NCBI GenBank assembly: GCA_963681505.1 | Contig: OY811972.1 | Location: 2,394,663-2,458,662, forward strand | From: Eunapius fragilis | Lineage: Eukaryota; Porifera; Demospongiae; Spongillida; Spongillidae | Direction: 5' to 3' | Length of the DNA: 64,000 bases | Part shown: positions 13,401-23,806 of the stretch, piece after piece | Layout of the letters: the number at the start of each line of letters is the position of its first letter | Position numbering within the stretch: position 1 is the stretch's first letter | Made by a program: the position numbers and the translations under genes | The notes under the pieces: generated by a model | What the model was told of the DNA's origin: nothing | The model's input: only the letters and a program-made list of their open reading frames with translations | Databases searched by the model: none

Positions 13401-15656
13401 TTCATCTGTTTTTAATTTCTTCATGAGATATTTAAATTTTTTAAATTTTGTTTCATTCATAATAACGCATACATGAATGTGTGCATTATTACAGATATAA
13501 GCTACACAGTTCCTATTATTATCACACACCAAATACAAAACAACTATGATTGGACAGCTTAATGTCAGCCTATAGTAGTTAAGCCATGATGTCAGAGCTG
13601 ATGCCATATGCATTGCCCTTGCATTTGCTCTGACAAGAACCAGGTTGAGCCTACCATAAAGTGTTGAGGTGGCGTGAGATTTGGAGCAATTTAGCCTAGC
13701 CGCCAGCCGAGAGGCAAGGCGTGAAAGATGAAAGCGAGCTTCAGCGATAAAAGACAGTAACTAGACTATTTTACCGTTTAATCTTGTGGTGCTATTCATC
13801 ATTCTCGTACCCCTAACTCCTGCAATTTAACCAACCACGCTATTGAAAATTTTGAACGAAGCAATTTGTACTACATACTAGCTTATACATACATGTATGA
13901 ACACTTATTCCATGCATGCAATAACATATATTGCCCAGATTGAAATGCTATAATTATATATAATTTTTACTTACTTGCACCTGTTGCCTGGAAACCCAGC
14001 TGTCTGCACACTACAGTGGCATCGTTACTGTCCCATCCAGATCTGCACACCGTACCCCACTCCCCTCCGATGCAGACCTGTACTATCCCGTAGTAGGTGG
14101 ATCCACCAACAAGCTGGACTGATCCCTGATAGCATCCAGTGAAGGCCACTGCGAGTATAGGTGAGGGAATGGCTTGAATGGTATATATGCACGCAATGTG
14201 TCTATGTACTCATTCATATCAGCTGTGTCTTCTAGTACTGCATACACAGTGTTGCTGGCATAGCAGTTAGTATATTAAGTGGGCATGACAGGCAGATGAA
14301 ATGAAAAAAACGCCACTGAAATACGGTGGGTGGTTATAATATGTAGCTTTGCCTCAAGTAAGAAGTAAAAAGAAAACTAGCTATCGTTTCAATTTTGAAT
14401 TCCAGATCAATATAACATCTTCTGATCATAAAAATAGCATATGATTTGTACAGGGAACTACATGGAGTGGGGACTAACTTAGTGTCCAGCTTTGAAGCGC
14501 GTGTTGTTTTTTTTGTATGAAAAAAAAAACATGCAAACGTGGTAGTTGAATATAACAATATTCCCCGCTTTTCAATGTTTGGAATTAAACAATAATGGAT
14601 CGGAATGAGCTATAAATAATGCAGCTTTGTAAAAGACCTTGAAATTGAAACATGCTACATGACTTTTGGTTTCTAATTTTCTGAATTTGTATTCCTCGTT
14701 CAGATAACCAATTCTCCCCATTTTGGAAACAAGTCAAAATACCCCACGTATACAACCACATTACTTGGCCGGGACGAATGTTGAATGCGGTAAACAGTTC
14801 GAAGACCGTTGTAATAAATGTGCTGTTTTAGGGGGAAGCATCTAGCTGTTTGTCTCGCACTGGGCTACCGTATAGGTAGAAGACATGCAGGTAGTTGTAT
14901 TTGAAACGCTCGTTTAACTAAACTAGCGTTTACTCTGCAGCAAAAAACATTTGCCTTTTAGTGTTTCCACAGATAACTCTCAACTCAATTATATGCAAGT
15001 GAAGTTACATCAAAACACACGCGACTTATATACAAAATAGCGAGTCACTGGTCTGCAACGGCTGCAATTGCGAAGGGTGCTGTGACAAGAAGCGGCGTGG
15101 CAACAATGATTGCAGGGTGCCGGCCGTATGATTACATGATTTATATCACGGCTTTCTGGCATTATAGATTGTGGCTTCAAACCTACCACACTGAGCTTTT
15201 CTCACGGAATATTCTTTGGTTTCAGGCCTGAACTCCCACAGTGGCAGTACTTATATGCTAGCTCATCGCGGTAACCTGGGTGTTGATGAACCCTTCGTTT
15301 GGTTCTGAAAAGAACTGTTCTCGGCTTATTGTTCATCTTCACACATAGGTCTGTCTGCCAATGTTATGCACTATGTGTGTACAAGGCCCGTCCCTTTCGA
15401 GGACGTCACTCATTCTTAATACTGTATTGTACAGGTGACCCGCTGCATGGTAAGACGAAGGGCGGGGTTCAATGATATGAAAGCCTTACCAACTACAGGC
15501 AAGCAAGCATAGATTCAGAGCAAGCCTTCCTTCGTCACTAAACTGTATACTCTTCAGAAAATCGGTTGCAGATATATTCGCCTTGATTCAGACATTTTAT
15601 AAAATCTCTGCATGTGAACGTTCATTCGTGTAAAGCCTATCGAACAATCAGTTTTA

Positions 15657-15733
<77 letters not shown>

Positions 15734-16679
15734 TGCACAGACTGTTCAGAATACGTGGCAAACCCAAACACGTTACAGTATGGTAAATTGTGGCTGATCT
15801 AAGTTACAACACAGCTATACATCAGTAACGGATAAGCAGAAAAATAACGAACATATCGAACTGAACAAACCAATAGCAACAGGATCCCTTCTACGCACGT
15901 GACGAATTTGAAACGATTTAAATACTTCTACCTGAAAATGAGGCTATTTGGACCCTAATTAAATTAATTATATAGACGCGTTGTTAAAAAGTAACTCGTT
16001 AGAAATTCTGCGTGCGAGCGACCAGGTCCGTCTGACATTATTATGCACTTTTGGTGTACATGGCCCCTCCCTTTTGAGGACCGTGACTATGTCACTAATT
16101 CCTGATATTGTATTGTACAGGTGACCCGCTGGTAAGACTGAGGAAAAGCCTTACCAATCACAGGCAAGCAAGCAATGTCATTCATTCTTACAGGTGACCC
16201 ACTACACGCTACCATGTTCCACACAATCAAAGCAACCTACCTGTTTCGTAAACAGTAGTCGCTGAGAGAAGTAATGCCACTGCATAGCTATCTGAGTTCT
16301 CATGCATGAAGCAATTGTGCTTGAATGTAAATAACTCGACTTTTAAGCCCACGGGAAATGTATTCTTATAAATTATACAGGCACATGTGTATAGAATCAC
16401 GCAATATGTGAAAAGAAATCCTGGGTACGCGAATATTGCAATGCATGCACGCAAGAAATGGATATTAAGTACCAAAGCCGGGTACTCCACACAACGTTAC
16501 TATGTGTTATATTATTCTTTCAATATATTATATACCTCCAGAAATTGTCTGAACCCTCCAAGTGGATTACGTAACCTAGCTATAGGCAGAAGCATGTATG
16601 CTAGTTTTTATGGCTGTGTGACGTGTGTGTGTGTGCGTGTGTGTGCGCGCGCGCGCGTGGTGTGTGTATGCGTGTGTGA

Positions 16680-16724
<45 letters not shown>

Positions 16725-18704
16725 GTTTACATGTGATTCGACCATGTGAAACCTCTACTCAAGACTAATACCATCTAATGCGTGCGAAGCCTATCGCGAA
16801 CACACCAGGTAGGCGCCCTATATAGTTCTTGACTCTGAATTAATATGCCATGGTGTTTTTGACCTCTGTTTTGTGGACGTTGTAGCTACTCTGAGCCATG
16901 TACGGCCATTTATATGTACTGTTTTACATTCCTAAGCTTGTCGCACCTGTGTATGCCACATATGTAAACATGCTGAGGTGTTTGTGTTGTGACGAGTTGC
17001 CATCCATTGTTCTCAAGACTCAAGGTACACAACTCGATAATGATTATGACTCAATGAATTAATGATAGAAATTGTAAATGAAGCTTGTGGAAGTGGATGG
17101 TATGGTGCGGGATTCGTGCCAAAAGTATCAGCTCTACCGCACTGTATACATACTGGCTAAATCAATAATGTGTACCGCATTGGGTATATTTAATTAGGCA
17201 TTTCTGTACACCTCAGCGCATCCTCACATTGGGTATACATGCGCCACATTGGGTGTATATACCTCCATATGCGTCCGCATTAGGTATGTGTATACCTCCG
17301 CATTGAGGCATATTGGGTAAGTACAACTTGCAGAGCTCTAACCACAGAGCAAAACTGTCGTGCTGATTACCAATCGTTCAGACGATGATAAAAACATGCC
17401 CAGCAACGTGTTCGCGGAATCGTGGATTTGCTGCATACACGCGATGAGACGAGGGCTGGAAGGCCATGGTTACAGCCAGTATGCATGAGGGTAAGTAAGC
17501 AACAGCCATCGTGACTTCTAATCGTACATTGGTAAATCATGCATGCATTCAATATATAATACTCTTCTGCACATGGCTATATCTATGTACACATGTACTG
17601 TACTGTTTTAGATTAGTTTATGTACATGTAGAGCTATGCACAAGTGTGTGTATGGTTCCTACACATACAAAAGAATCTATAGCTTAATCCCTGTGGCAGC
17701 CAGCCCAGCCTGATCGTACTCCACAGACATTTTGTCCGCAACGTCCATCTGCCAATAAAAAAGCATGCAGAGACCTTATCGCAATTGATTTGTGTTCTCT
17801 GTATGAACGGTCGGAAAATATAAAGCAGTTTCTGATGCCCCATATTTGACATGTAATGCTGCAGCTACAATGTATGGTTCTGTACACATTTGTCATACCA
17901 AATCACCATAATCATCAAGACCTGTATGATGGTGAGAGCATAAAGAAGACCATCACGTGACTCCAAACACTGTGCCTTTTTCTTGTGTGACCGTCATGCT
18001 TTTTGTCTTTGCACAGCAGAAAAAGGTATTCTCATTGTCAGATCTAGAGTTATCATGGTATGATGGGATTAGGATAATAACTGCATTCCTCCCTTTCCAT
18101 AATGTACCAAATTTAGAAGATTGACAATGTTTTTGAAACCTTGGACTGATATTCCAGGTACATCCTTATTAATGTTTATTAATGTATATGTACTCTGGTC
18201 GAGGTGTTACAAGGTCAGATGCTCAACCAAGGTGCATAACCAAAAGACAAAGAATGCACACGTATCATCATGAAATGAACACGTGAGATAAAAATTGAAG
18301 GAACGGTGTACTGTATAGCGAAAGTTTTCTTCTTTGGGTTTGTGCATGTCCATTCCTCCACCAAGGTAACAAAGCAAGGTTGAAGCTTTATTCTGGTTAG
18401 GAAGTAAGCGTGCAGATATTGCGTACACGTAGCGTTGTCGTACTTGTAATGAGGGCTCAGAGAAGGAAATTAAATATTTAGTGAGCCGTGTACACAGTAA
18501 AGGCGCGTATAAACAGCGAATTTCATTTAGAGCGGAGAAAAGTCAACCACAGGTGGGTTTGCTAAGTGTACAACTGTTACGCGGTGCAGGCGCTATCTTA
18601 ATCTTTTCCCATCCGCAACGTCTAACCGCGTTTACTTTTGTAATTAGATCAGCGAGCCAAAAATAACAATGAAATGTCAAAAGTCCACTGTTCCGAGATG
18701 TTAC

Positions 18705-18800
<96 letters not shown>

Positions 18801-21045
18801 GTGTATATTAATAGAGTACAGTAGCGGCTCACTCATAGAGAAAAGAGTCACAGCACAGTCATGGGGAAAATAAGGCATATTCATCCACCGATTAGGGGGC
18901 CATGGGTGTCCCAAGGGGGGAGGGGGGAGGGGTCCTTCGGGACTGAATGGCGCCGCCCCCCCCCCCCGCCCCCCCCCGCCCCCCCCCCCCCCCCCCCCCC
19001 TTGTAATAAAAGTCTACATACATGCGCACCCTCCACTGGCTGGATTGGCTGAAAGCGGACAGCACCCTCCCCCCACTGATTGAATCGGCCGAAAGCGGAG
19101 AGCACACCCTCCCCCAGGGGAGGATTTGGGGGGGGGGGGGGGGGGGGGGCGGAGTAGGGTATAGTAGGTGAATGCTGAGGCACATCGTTAAAACTATAAT
19201 GAGCTGGCTTTTAAAGGTTACAATACGACAATTGTATATGCCTGGTGATTCTTTACTTTTCCAATTTCATCTAAAATGATTGGAGTTTTATTAAACATGT
19301 TTAGCTTAGAAAAAAAATCTATCGGAGGGAATTATTTGAATACTATATATTCCCCAATTAATATTTCGCCGCATCTGTCGTAAACCGCGTGTTAAAACTG
19401 TCACTGTGCGACACCTACATATTCAGTTTACAGGCTTACACTAGAGCAGGGTGTTGCTTCCTTATTTGCAGGTAAGACAGTCTAAACCAATGCATGCAGT
19501 GAAAATATCAGAAGCAAAAGGCCCTCACCCCAACCTGGTACCAAAGGTTTACGTTAATTGTGGGGGAATATGCTTTTTTTTCTCCACGACTGTGCTGTGA
19601 CTTTTCTCTATGAGTGTAATGGTGGAAACAGGTCAATGAGTCTAATTTCTTACGAAGTGAATCGTGTGCTTCAAATCCTACATGTATGGCACATAGTGGC
19701 CGTACTCAACTCACAGTCCCACAAAGCTCTTAAAGCCGATAGCAGGGTAACACAAGTGATACAAGGTTAATAAACGTGCAAACTACACTTCTCACCAGTC
19801 AAACACGACCAAATCATACGTATAAGGGTCAGACTCTCTTACTGTATGTACGCCCAGCGCCTTATTTAGCGAAGTTCTATGAACGCGAACGATCACGTGA
19901 GGTGTTTCCTGGCTCGATATCCATGAAGATCGTTGATAACATGTTTACCTTAGATGGGTTTATATTGGTTTACTATCATGGTTTACTATCATGGTTTACT
20001 CAGTACGTCGAGAATGAGCTAAGGTCGGCGACCGCTCTTATCACTAATTAGATCATCACTAAACAATACACACCTAGCGCGGCGGGTATAAATTTTTTTT
20101 TTGTTGCTACAAATAAAAAAGATATTTTCCGTCCACTGGAGTGTTATTCTTATATTTACTGTTTAGTCCGTGTGGGGTTGTGGGATTGAGTTTGTCGATG
20201 AGTTCTTTTTCTTCTGTGAGATGACTGGTTGGTTGGGAAGGGAGGGGGGGGGGGGGGGGGGGGGGCGTTCTTGACGGGGGGAATGATGTCCTGCCGTGTA
20301 GGTCGAAGTGTTTGTATAACTAATACTAAAATGAGTACAAAATATGTTAGTAAGGTTACATGTGCACATAAAGACGAAGCGAAACGTATTAAAAACACAA
20401 AGAGGAGACCCTGGCTTCCTAAACAGCTAGGTCAATCGCACTGGATCTAAGAGCTCGTCCCTGTGATCACCGTGCACCCCACATTATGGAGAGAAATATC
20501 CGCCGCAATTATACCCACGTATCTCGTATAATTAAGTACTGAAACTTGCTTCTACGTGGGCGTAATTTAAGAGACAGCTATACCAATCACATCGCTTGGA
20601 CTGAGAGTGCCCCCAAAAGTTGACATTATCCCTGTAGGCGCAATCGCTTAAAGACTGACATGCATGCAAGCTTTTCCTATCGCTATAACCACCACCTCGG
20701 AGGCATATGGAACATCATCTGGGGGTGACAAAGCCTTCAGTTTAATTAGTAGATATACCTCCAGACTACAGCGGAGTATGTTATTAACCCAAGTCCCACA
20801 TGCAAGTGGCCACATATATTAGTACCATTAACTTTCATGTTCTAATCAGCACGCGGTCTATACGCATGCACAATATAGTTAGACCCAGCGCCGCTTTTAG
20901 CACGCGCGCATGTTGTTTCAATATTCCTGCGTCTCAGTCGTACTTTACACGTACTTGTATAAGGAGAATGTTTTAACACACACGATGTACCAAGTTTGTC
21001 AACAGCAGTGGTTGCTATGAGCAATACTGAGAAGATCCAATGCAT
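1229..21045 (-). CDS. SRCR(7)-Ig transmembrane receptor, copy 1 (spliced, 21 exons)
   Basis: Predicted type I surface receptor. I derived the exons from AG/GT sites and by comparison with copy 3: 20991-21045 (signal peptide), 13975-14148, 10625-10795, 10406-10570, 10180-10356, 9961-10128, 9729-9902, 9269-9469, 6845-7015, 6177-6338, 5953-6114, 5734-5901, 5289-5675, 5071-5232, 4708-4995, 4310-4654, 3820-4251, 3477-3755, 3367-3422, 2143-2534, 1229-1418. They total 4,479 nt, an open frame of 1,492 residues plus stop, with matching phases at each junction. The order is signal peptide, seven SRCR domains, Ig, cysteine-poor Ig, unrecognised module, Ig, membrane-proximal domain, transmembrane helix, tyrosine-motif tail. 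Introns 7016-9268 and 10796-13974 are swollen by mobile elements. An alternative first exon lies at 16241-16307. SRCR and Ig folds usually bind proteins or glycans; the ligand is unknown. Expression is not shown. Confidence 0.82.
2143..2534 (-). CDS. Membrane-proximal domain and transmembrane helix exon (copy 1)
   Basis: The acceptor follows TTTATTTCAG at 2536-2535 and the donor is GTAAGT at 2142. About 95 extracellular residues include [20 protein letters not shown] and a CTSGG segment, and end in HTFKVYPV. I do not recognise this as a named domain; a SEA-like or other membrane-proximal fold is possible. A single hydrophobic helix of about 20 residues ([20 protein letters not shown]) follows. 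The corresponding exon of copy 3 (48298-48689) is also 392 nt and open. In copy 2 a TAA interrupts it. Confidence 0.85.
3367..4995 (-). CDS. Ig-Ig-unknown-Ig block of receptor copy 1
   Basis: Five exons. 4708-4995 encodes an Ig domain with the cysteine, Trp and YYC pattern (ALYCHS, YTWRA, GHYYCVV). 4310-4654 encodes an Ig-like domain that keeps LTWYHEG and SDAGTYEV but lacks the canonical disulfide cysteines. 3820-4251 encodes 144 residues that I do not recognise, Tyr-rich and ending in SRIRFANA. 3477-3755 encodes another Ig domain ([20 protein letters not shown]). 3367-3422 is a 56-nt linker exon with one cysteine. Several N-x-S/T sites suggest glycosylation outside the cell. Introns run from about 57 to about 830 bases, and most are under 110. 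Confidence 0.83.
5071..14148 (-). CDS. Seven SRCR domains of receptor copy 1
   Basis: Each domain is encoded in two halves split just after a CRQLG-type motif, the two-exon organisation described for group A SRCR domains. First halves show (V/L)(R/Q)L-G----EG-(V/L)E(V/I/L)C, and second halves show C-G-E--(L/I)--C and a final G(V/L)-C. In protein order the pairs are 13975-14148/10625-10795, 10406-10570/10180-10356, 9961-10128/9729-9902, 9269-9469/6845-7015, 6177-6338/5953-6114, 5734-5901/5289-5675 (5' part), and 5289-5675 (3' part)/5071-5232. Exon 5289-5675 fuses the second half of domain 6 to the first half of domain 7. The intron after 9729 uses a GC donor (GCAAGT). SRCR domains commonly bind polyanions or other surface proteins. 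Confidence 0.85.
7117..7399. mobile_element. Foldback MITE, copy 1
   Basis: A near-perfect palindrome of about 280 bases. The left arm begins ACAAGTAAATAAAA and the right arm ends TTTATTTCCTTGT, around a short central loop near 7,255-7,275. It contains no coding sequence. It is the same family as the copies at 12294, 12879, 13169, 22905, 49556 and 63100. Confidence 0.85.
7524..8604. repeat. Direct repeat pair 7524-7731 / 8364-8604
   Basis: Both units begin near TAGTTGTGAGTACGAGTCCG and run to GCAGATCTGGTACA. They differ by few bases plus a small internal duplication (about 33 bases, TTTTTTTCATTCAGTGCC) in the second unit. The inverted-repeat element 7986-8348 lies between them. This suggests a local duplication or an element carrying its flank. 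Confidence 0.75.
7986..8348. mobile_element. 363-bp inverted-repeat element
   Basis: Arms of about 70 bases (7986-8055 and 8279-8348) are nearly perfect inverted copies, starting AATTAGTTTCATGCC. The centre (about 220 bases) is non-coding. It has the structure of a non-autonomous DNA transposon or MITE, but no target duplication could be assigned because the ends are palindromic. Confidence 0.75.
8600..8905. repeat. Inverted repeat partner of 11255-11590
   Basis: The sequence from GAAAGCGGCTCTTCCAGCC to TAGTCGGGGTC reappears in reverse orientation at about 11,255-11,590 with scattered substitutions. Features such as the CGCGTATTTTTAATGA end and the AACAAGACTCCCGACGATCG motif relate it to the hairpin-bearing unit at 11,640 and the element at 61,998. 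Confidence 0.7.
11255..11590. repeat. Inverted repeat partner of 8600-8905
   Basis: Reverse-orientation copy of 8600-8905, lying in the large intron of copy 1 between the halves of SRCR1. It ends just before the composite element at 11,640. Confidence 0.7.
11640..12583. mobile_element. Composite non-autonomous element, copy A
   Basis: It begins with the hairpin GGAACTACGATAGTAGTTCC (11640-11659), then CGCGACCCG and a GTC/TTC triplet array near 11,873-11,905, then a G-rich run (12,219-12,249). It ends with the foldback MITE at 12294-12583. The same order recurs at 48,901-49,845. A reversed copy lacking the hairpin lies at 22,905-23,806 inside the large transposon. It has no coding capacity. 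Confidence 0.8.
12294..12583. mobile_element. Foldback MITE, copy 2
   Basis: Palindrome with termini ACAAGTAAAGAAAAACATTC and its complement. The arms meet around 12,425-12,450. It forms the right end of composite element copy A. Confidence 0.85.
12879..13168. mobile_element. Foldback MITE, copy 3
   Basis: Palindrome with arms ACAAGTAAATAAAAAAAACT and TTTTTTATTTACTTGT and a short loop near 13,010-13,040. It is most similar to the copy at 7117. Confidence 0.85.
13169..13405. mobile_element. Foldback MITE, copy 4, left end missing
   Basis: It starts abruptly at the right end of the preceding MITE, in the middle of the family arm (ATAGGATTGGAAGGC). It continues through the loop and ends ATGTTATTATTACTTAT. 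Either the neighbour inserted into it or the two recombined. The arms remain complementary. Confidence 0.75.
14149..16240. other. Intron of copy 1 with local repeats
   Basis: No exon is supported here. The stretch 15,365-15,513 and the stretch 16,045-16,180 are imperfect direct repeats that share TATTGTACAGGTGACCCGCT and CAGGCAAGCAAGCA. A (CA)n array occupies 15,658-15,728. Confidence 0.6.
15658..15728. repeat. (CA)n microsatellite
   Basis: About 35 uninterrupted CA dinucleotides. ORFs reading His-Thr repeats through it are artefacts. Confidence 0.95.
16241..16307 (-). CDS. Candidate alternative signal-peptide exon of copy 1
   Basis: ATG at 16307-16305 opens a short frame with a hydrophobic core ([13 protein letters not shown]) followed by YET. 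It ends at a GTAGGT donor (16240) in phase 1, which joins in frame to the first SRCR exon at 14148. It resembles the exon at 20991-21045 in length, hydrophobic core and phase. I did not find a counterpart upstream of copy 3. The n-region is acidic, so targeting strength is uncertain. Confidence 0.45.
18706..18799. repeat. (CA)n microsatellite
   Basis: About 47 CA dinucleotides, followed 150 bases on by C- and G-homopolymers that can form strong secondary structure. Confidence 0.95.
18953..19149. repeat. Poly-C / poly-G facing runs with tandem unit
   Basis: A C-run of about 45 bases (18,953-19,002, interrupted by single G) and a G-run of about 22 bases (19,127-19,149) flank two copies of a unit containing TGGCTGAAAGCGGA / TCGGCCGAAAGCGGA. 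The two runs can pair as a hairpin, or the G-run can fold as a quadruplex. Confidence 0.8.
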
Positions 21046-21510
21046 GCTTGCCCCTAAACCAATGCAACTGCTCCTGTGTACAGAACTGGCACTAATTTGC
21101 TGACAGACAGGAAATGCAATCCATCTGTACGCGTAGGTGCTCGTTACCACAAAATCACTAGATCTACAAATTAATGATACATGTAAAAGCATTCTCTACG
21201 TGGTAGAGAAAGCTAGTGGTTATGTGTATAGGAATGCCGAAGACAAAGTCAGTAGTGACACTAGGCGCCTGAACCTTCACCTGGTACCAGCTAATGCCAT
21301 GCCATCCTTTCCAGTAGCATCTGTCCATGACGTTGTGATGTATAGTGTAGGTTTAGTTAACATTTTGTATACATTGTGCATGTATAGTCGATCTAGTTAT
21401 GTAATAAGGCGCCAACTGAAATGGAAAAATAAAGAAGACCTATATAAGCACGCACTCAATAAGGTGATATCTTAACTGTACCATCGTAATGACCACAAAA
21501 CACTCAGTTG
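20040..21510. repeat. 5' block duplicated upstream of copy 3
   Basis: This matches 59,640-60,808 plus 61,952-61,990 in the same orientation, for example CACCTAGCGCG(G/T)CGGG, CTACGTGGGCGTAATTTAAG and the whole signal-peptide exon. The interruption of the second copy by the element 60,809-61,951 makes this block the empty-site reference for that insertion. Confidence 0.8.
20991..21045 (-). CDS. Signal-peptide exon of receptor copy 1
   Basis: ATG at 21045-21043 encodes 18 residues, [18 protein letters not shown], a convincing signal-peptide core. It ends in phase 1 before GTACAT. The upstream copy-3 counterpart (60313-60367) has one residue change and a better donor, GTACGT. Both join in frame to VAFTGCYQG of SRCR1. 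Conservation of start, frame and donor between the duplicated blocks supports it, although it lies about 7 kb from the next exon. Confidence 0.7.
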
Positions 21511-22011
21511 ATGTGGTAGTAAATTAAATCAGGACTATATATCCCTAGGAAGCTCCGAAACCTACAAGTGCACCGGACTAACCCTAGGAAGCTCTAAAAC
21601 CTTCAACTACACCGGCATTGTTCACTCACAGCATTGGATTCCCACCCTATAGACCTTATGCACACGAGTAAATGAATAAATTAAGGCATTGCAGTCATGT
21701 GACATACAATCGGGCGGTTTCTAAAAGCTAAAAATGTGCGATGAAGAATCCGAGGCTTACAAGCAGCTAGAAGTTATAGGGAAAAAGCGGTACATGCACA
21801 GAAGAGATTCAGCTGTTGGGCTTAACGAGCGATCAGTATACGGTGCTAGCTCCGAGGGATACCTTCGTAGACTAGGACCCAGAAACGTGGCCAGCAGTGG
21901 ATTTCCTCGACATATACATATGCGTTTATTTGATTCATTCACCAAGTTCTTGCACAAAAGAAGCGTTGAATGTACCGAGACTCGGGCGTACTATACTTTT
22001 TAGCGGGCCGG
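21511..22011. other. Short stretch before the large transposon
   Basis: A plus-strand frame at 21,734-22,003 (89 codons) is open but unrecognised, and stops just before the transposon target site CCGG at 22,008-22,011. Nothing else is seen. Confidence 0.4.
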
Positions 22012-22141
22012 TGTCACGGAATTATTTATCCCCCTATAATTTCATCCCTCCGGATAGTCTATTCCGGAATAATTTATCCTCCTGGGCTAGATTATTCCGG
22101 GATAGATTATCCTACCTTGAAATAGTTCCCCCCCCCCCCCA
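22012..22141. repeat. Left terminal inverted repeat of the Ginger-type element
   Basis: It starts TGTCACGGAATTATTTATCC and contains several degenerate copies of a (T)TCCGG(A)ATA(A)TTTATCC unit, ending in a C-run (22,128-22,141). The right end at 33,079-33,215 is its inverse with the same unit structure. Confidence 0.85.
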
Positions 22142-22904
22142 ATCCCAAACATATATTAAACATAACCACGTGAACAGTTATTGTATACCGCATACAAAGC
22201 ACAGCAGCTGTCAGATGGATGGTGAAGAATACAACGATATGGTTCGTTTCCTTGATAGCAAAGACGATAAGCACCGAACTTGGCCTCGGAGGGTAGAAGA
22301 ATCTAAAGATAAGGAAGCAAAAAGGGCATATCGCAAGAAATGCGAGGACTTCGCCACTCATGACGGTCTTCTGTTTAAGACGAACAGGCGGAAGAAGCAT
22401 GAGACTGGAGCGTTGTCGTCTATGCGAGCTGAAGATCAAAGCAGGCAACGAGTGATTAAAATGGATGAAAAGTTGCTCGAGAGCGTCCACAAAGATCCAG
22501 CAGGGGGGTCACTTTGGTGTTCATAAAAACGTAAGCACCGCATGCACTGCTGCTAGCGCTTTTGATTTGATCAATTACATATATTAAGTGCCTGCATATC
22601 TAATGTTTCCTCTGACTGCGTGTACATGGATTCTTATTGCAGGCAAGTGAAGGTAGCTGAGTGGTATTACTGGAAAGGCATGACTAAGGATGTAGCTGAA
22701 TATTGCAGCACTTGCCTTGTTTGTCAAAAATGAAACAAAATGCCCAAGATAACAGCAAATCTCCATCCAGTAGGAGTTTCTAGCCAAGCATTTGCTCAAT
22801 GGGGAATGGACCTTGTGGGTCCATTATCAGATGTCAATGTCTGTTATCTGATGGTATAATGACAGAGTATATGACAAAATGGGCAGAGGTATATACCATA
22901 CCTA

Positions 22905-23233
22905 ACAAGTAAAGAAAAACATTCTCTAACGAGAAAGTTGGTGGGATATAGGAATTGGAGGCAAAAGTGGTGTAAAAAGGAAGAGAACAAGGTTTTGAGA
23001 AAAGGGTAAATGAGACAAAAATCCTATATTTAGCACTTCTTTTGGTTCTGTTACATTTACACGTGCTAAATATAGGATTTTTGTCTCATTCACCCTTTTC
23101 TCAAAACCTTGTTCTCCTCCTTTTTGCCTCCAATTCCTATATCCCACCAACTTTCTCGTTAGAGAATGATTTTCTTTACTTGTTTCCTCTATTTTTTTTA
23201 TTATCATTTTTTGTCGATTATTAATACTGGCAA

Positions 23234-23266
<33 letters not shown>

Positions 23267-23806
23267 TCCGCTTCAATTACCGTCACGAGCAGACGCCCGC
23301 TTTTGTTTGGGCTGTAAGGAACGCGGGAGAATTCTAACACGTCGTCTGCTCTCCTCCTTTGTTTGCACAATTCTAAATATACGTAAATGTCGCCATGGGA
23401 ACGCTTCTATTTAACACTACGCATTACGTAATGCTTACGTATGTCAGTTTTATGCTTTATTCATACATCTGATACTTGACGATGGCCTTCCAGGAGATTC
23501 TAAAGCGATTTGTATAATTTGCGCTCTTTAAAACCATTCCTATCCCGAGTTATGCTCACCCGAGAATTAGAAGAAGAAGAAAAAGACGACGACGACGACG
23601 GAGAAGAATTGCCTGGGGACGAGGAAAAACACGAACTTTTTTGTTCTCTTAAAGCAAACAGATTGAAGACTGGAACAAAACATTAAAATGACCGTCTTTG
23701 CCTTCTGGTTCGATAGGAACAAAGAGCTAAACTATCCGTTTCTTGGTACGCGAGTTATACGCGGGTCGCGTTTTTTAAATGATATTCACGACCCTGGTCA
23801 ATTCCT
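22905..23806. mobile_element. Composite non-autonomous element, copy B (inside integrase gene)
   Basis: Reverse orientation relative to copies A and C: foldback MITE (22905-23183), C-run (23,238-23,265), then the CGTCGT-array unit ending near GGTCAATTCC. The terminal hairpin is missing. Integrase coding sequence is readable on both sides (YTIPNK before, FGCLKKLIGRFG after). The unit therefore arrived as one insertion after the transposon was in place. Confidence 0.8.

Larger units (their letters stand above)
16308..20990. other. Upstream intron or intergenic stretch of copy 1, repeats only
   Basis: No exon is supported. It contains a GT-rich microsatellite (16,620-16,735), a degenerate array of (G)CATTGGGTATAC units (17,155-17,330), and a region (17,880-18,480) homologous to the core of the inverted-repeat element at 60,809. 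It also has a (CA)n array (18,706-18,799), long C and G runs (18,953-19,002; 19,127-19,149; 20,239-20,266), and a roughly 45-bp tandem unit with GGCTGAAAGCGGA (19,020-19,110). Sequence from about 20,040 is duplicated at 59,640. Confidence 0.6.

Noticed and set aside
18861-19185. Pro- or Gly-rich ORFs.
   Set aside because: Produced by poly-C and poly-G runs; no start context, conservation or domain.
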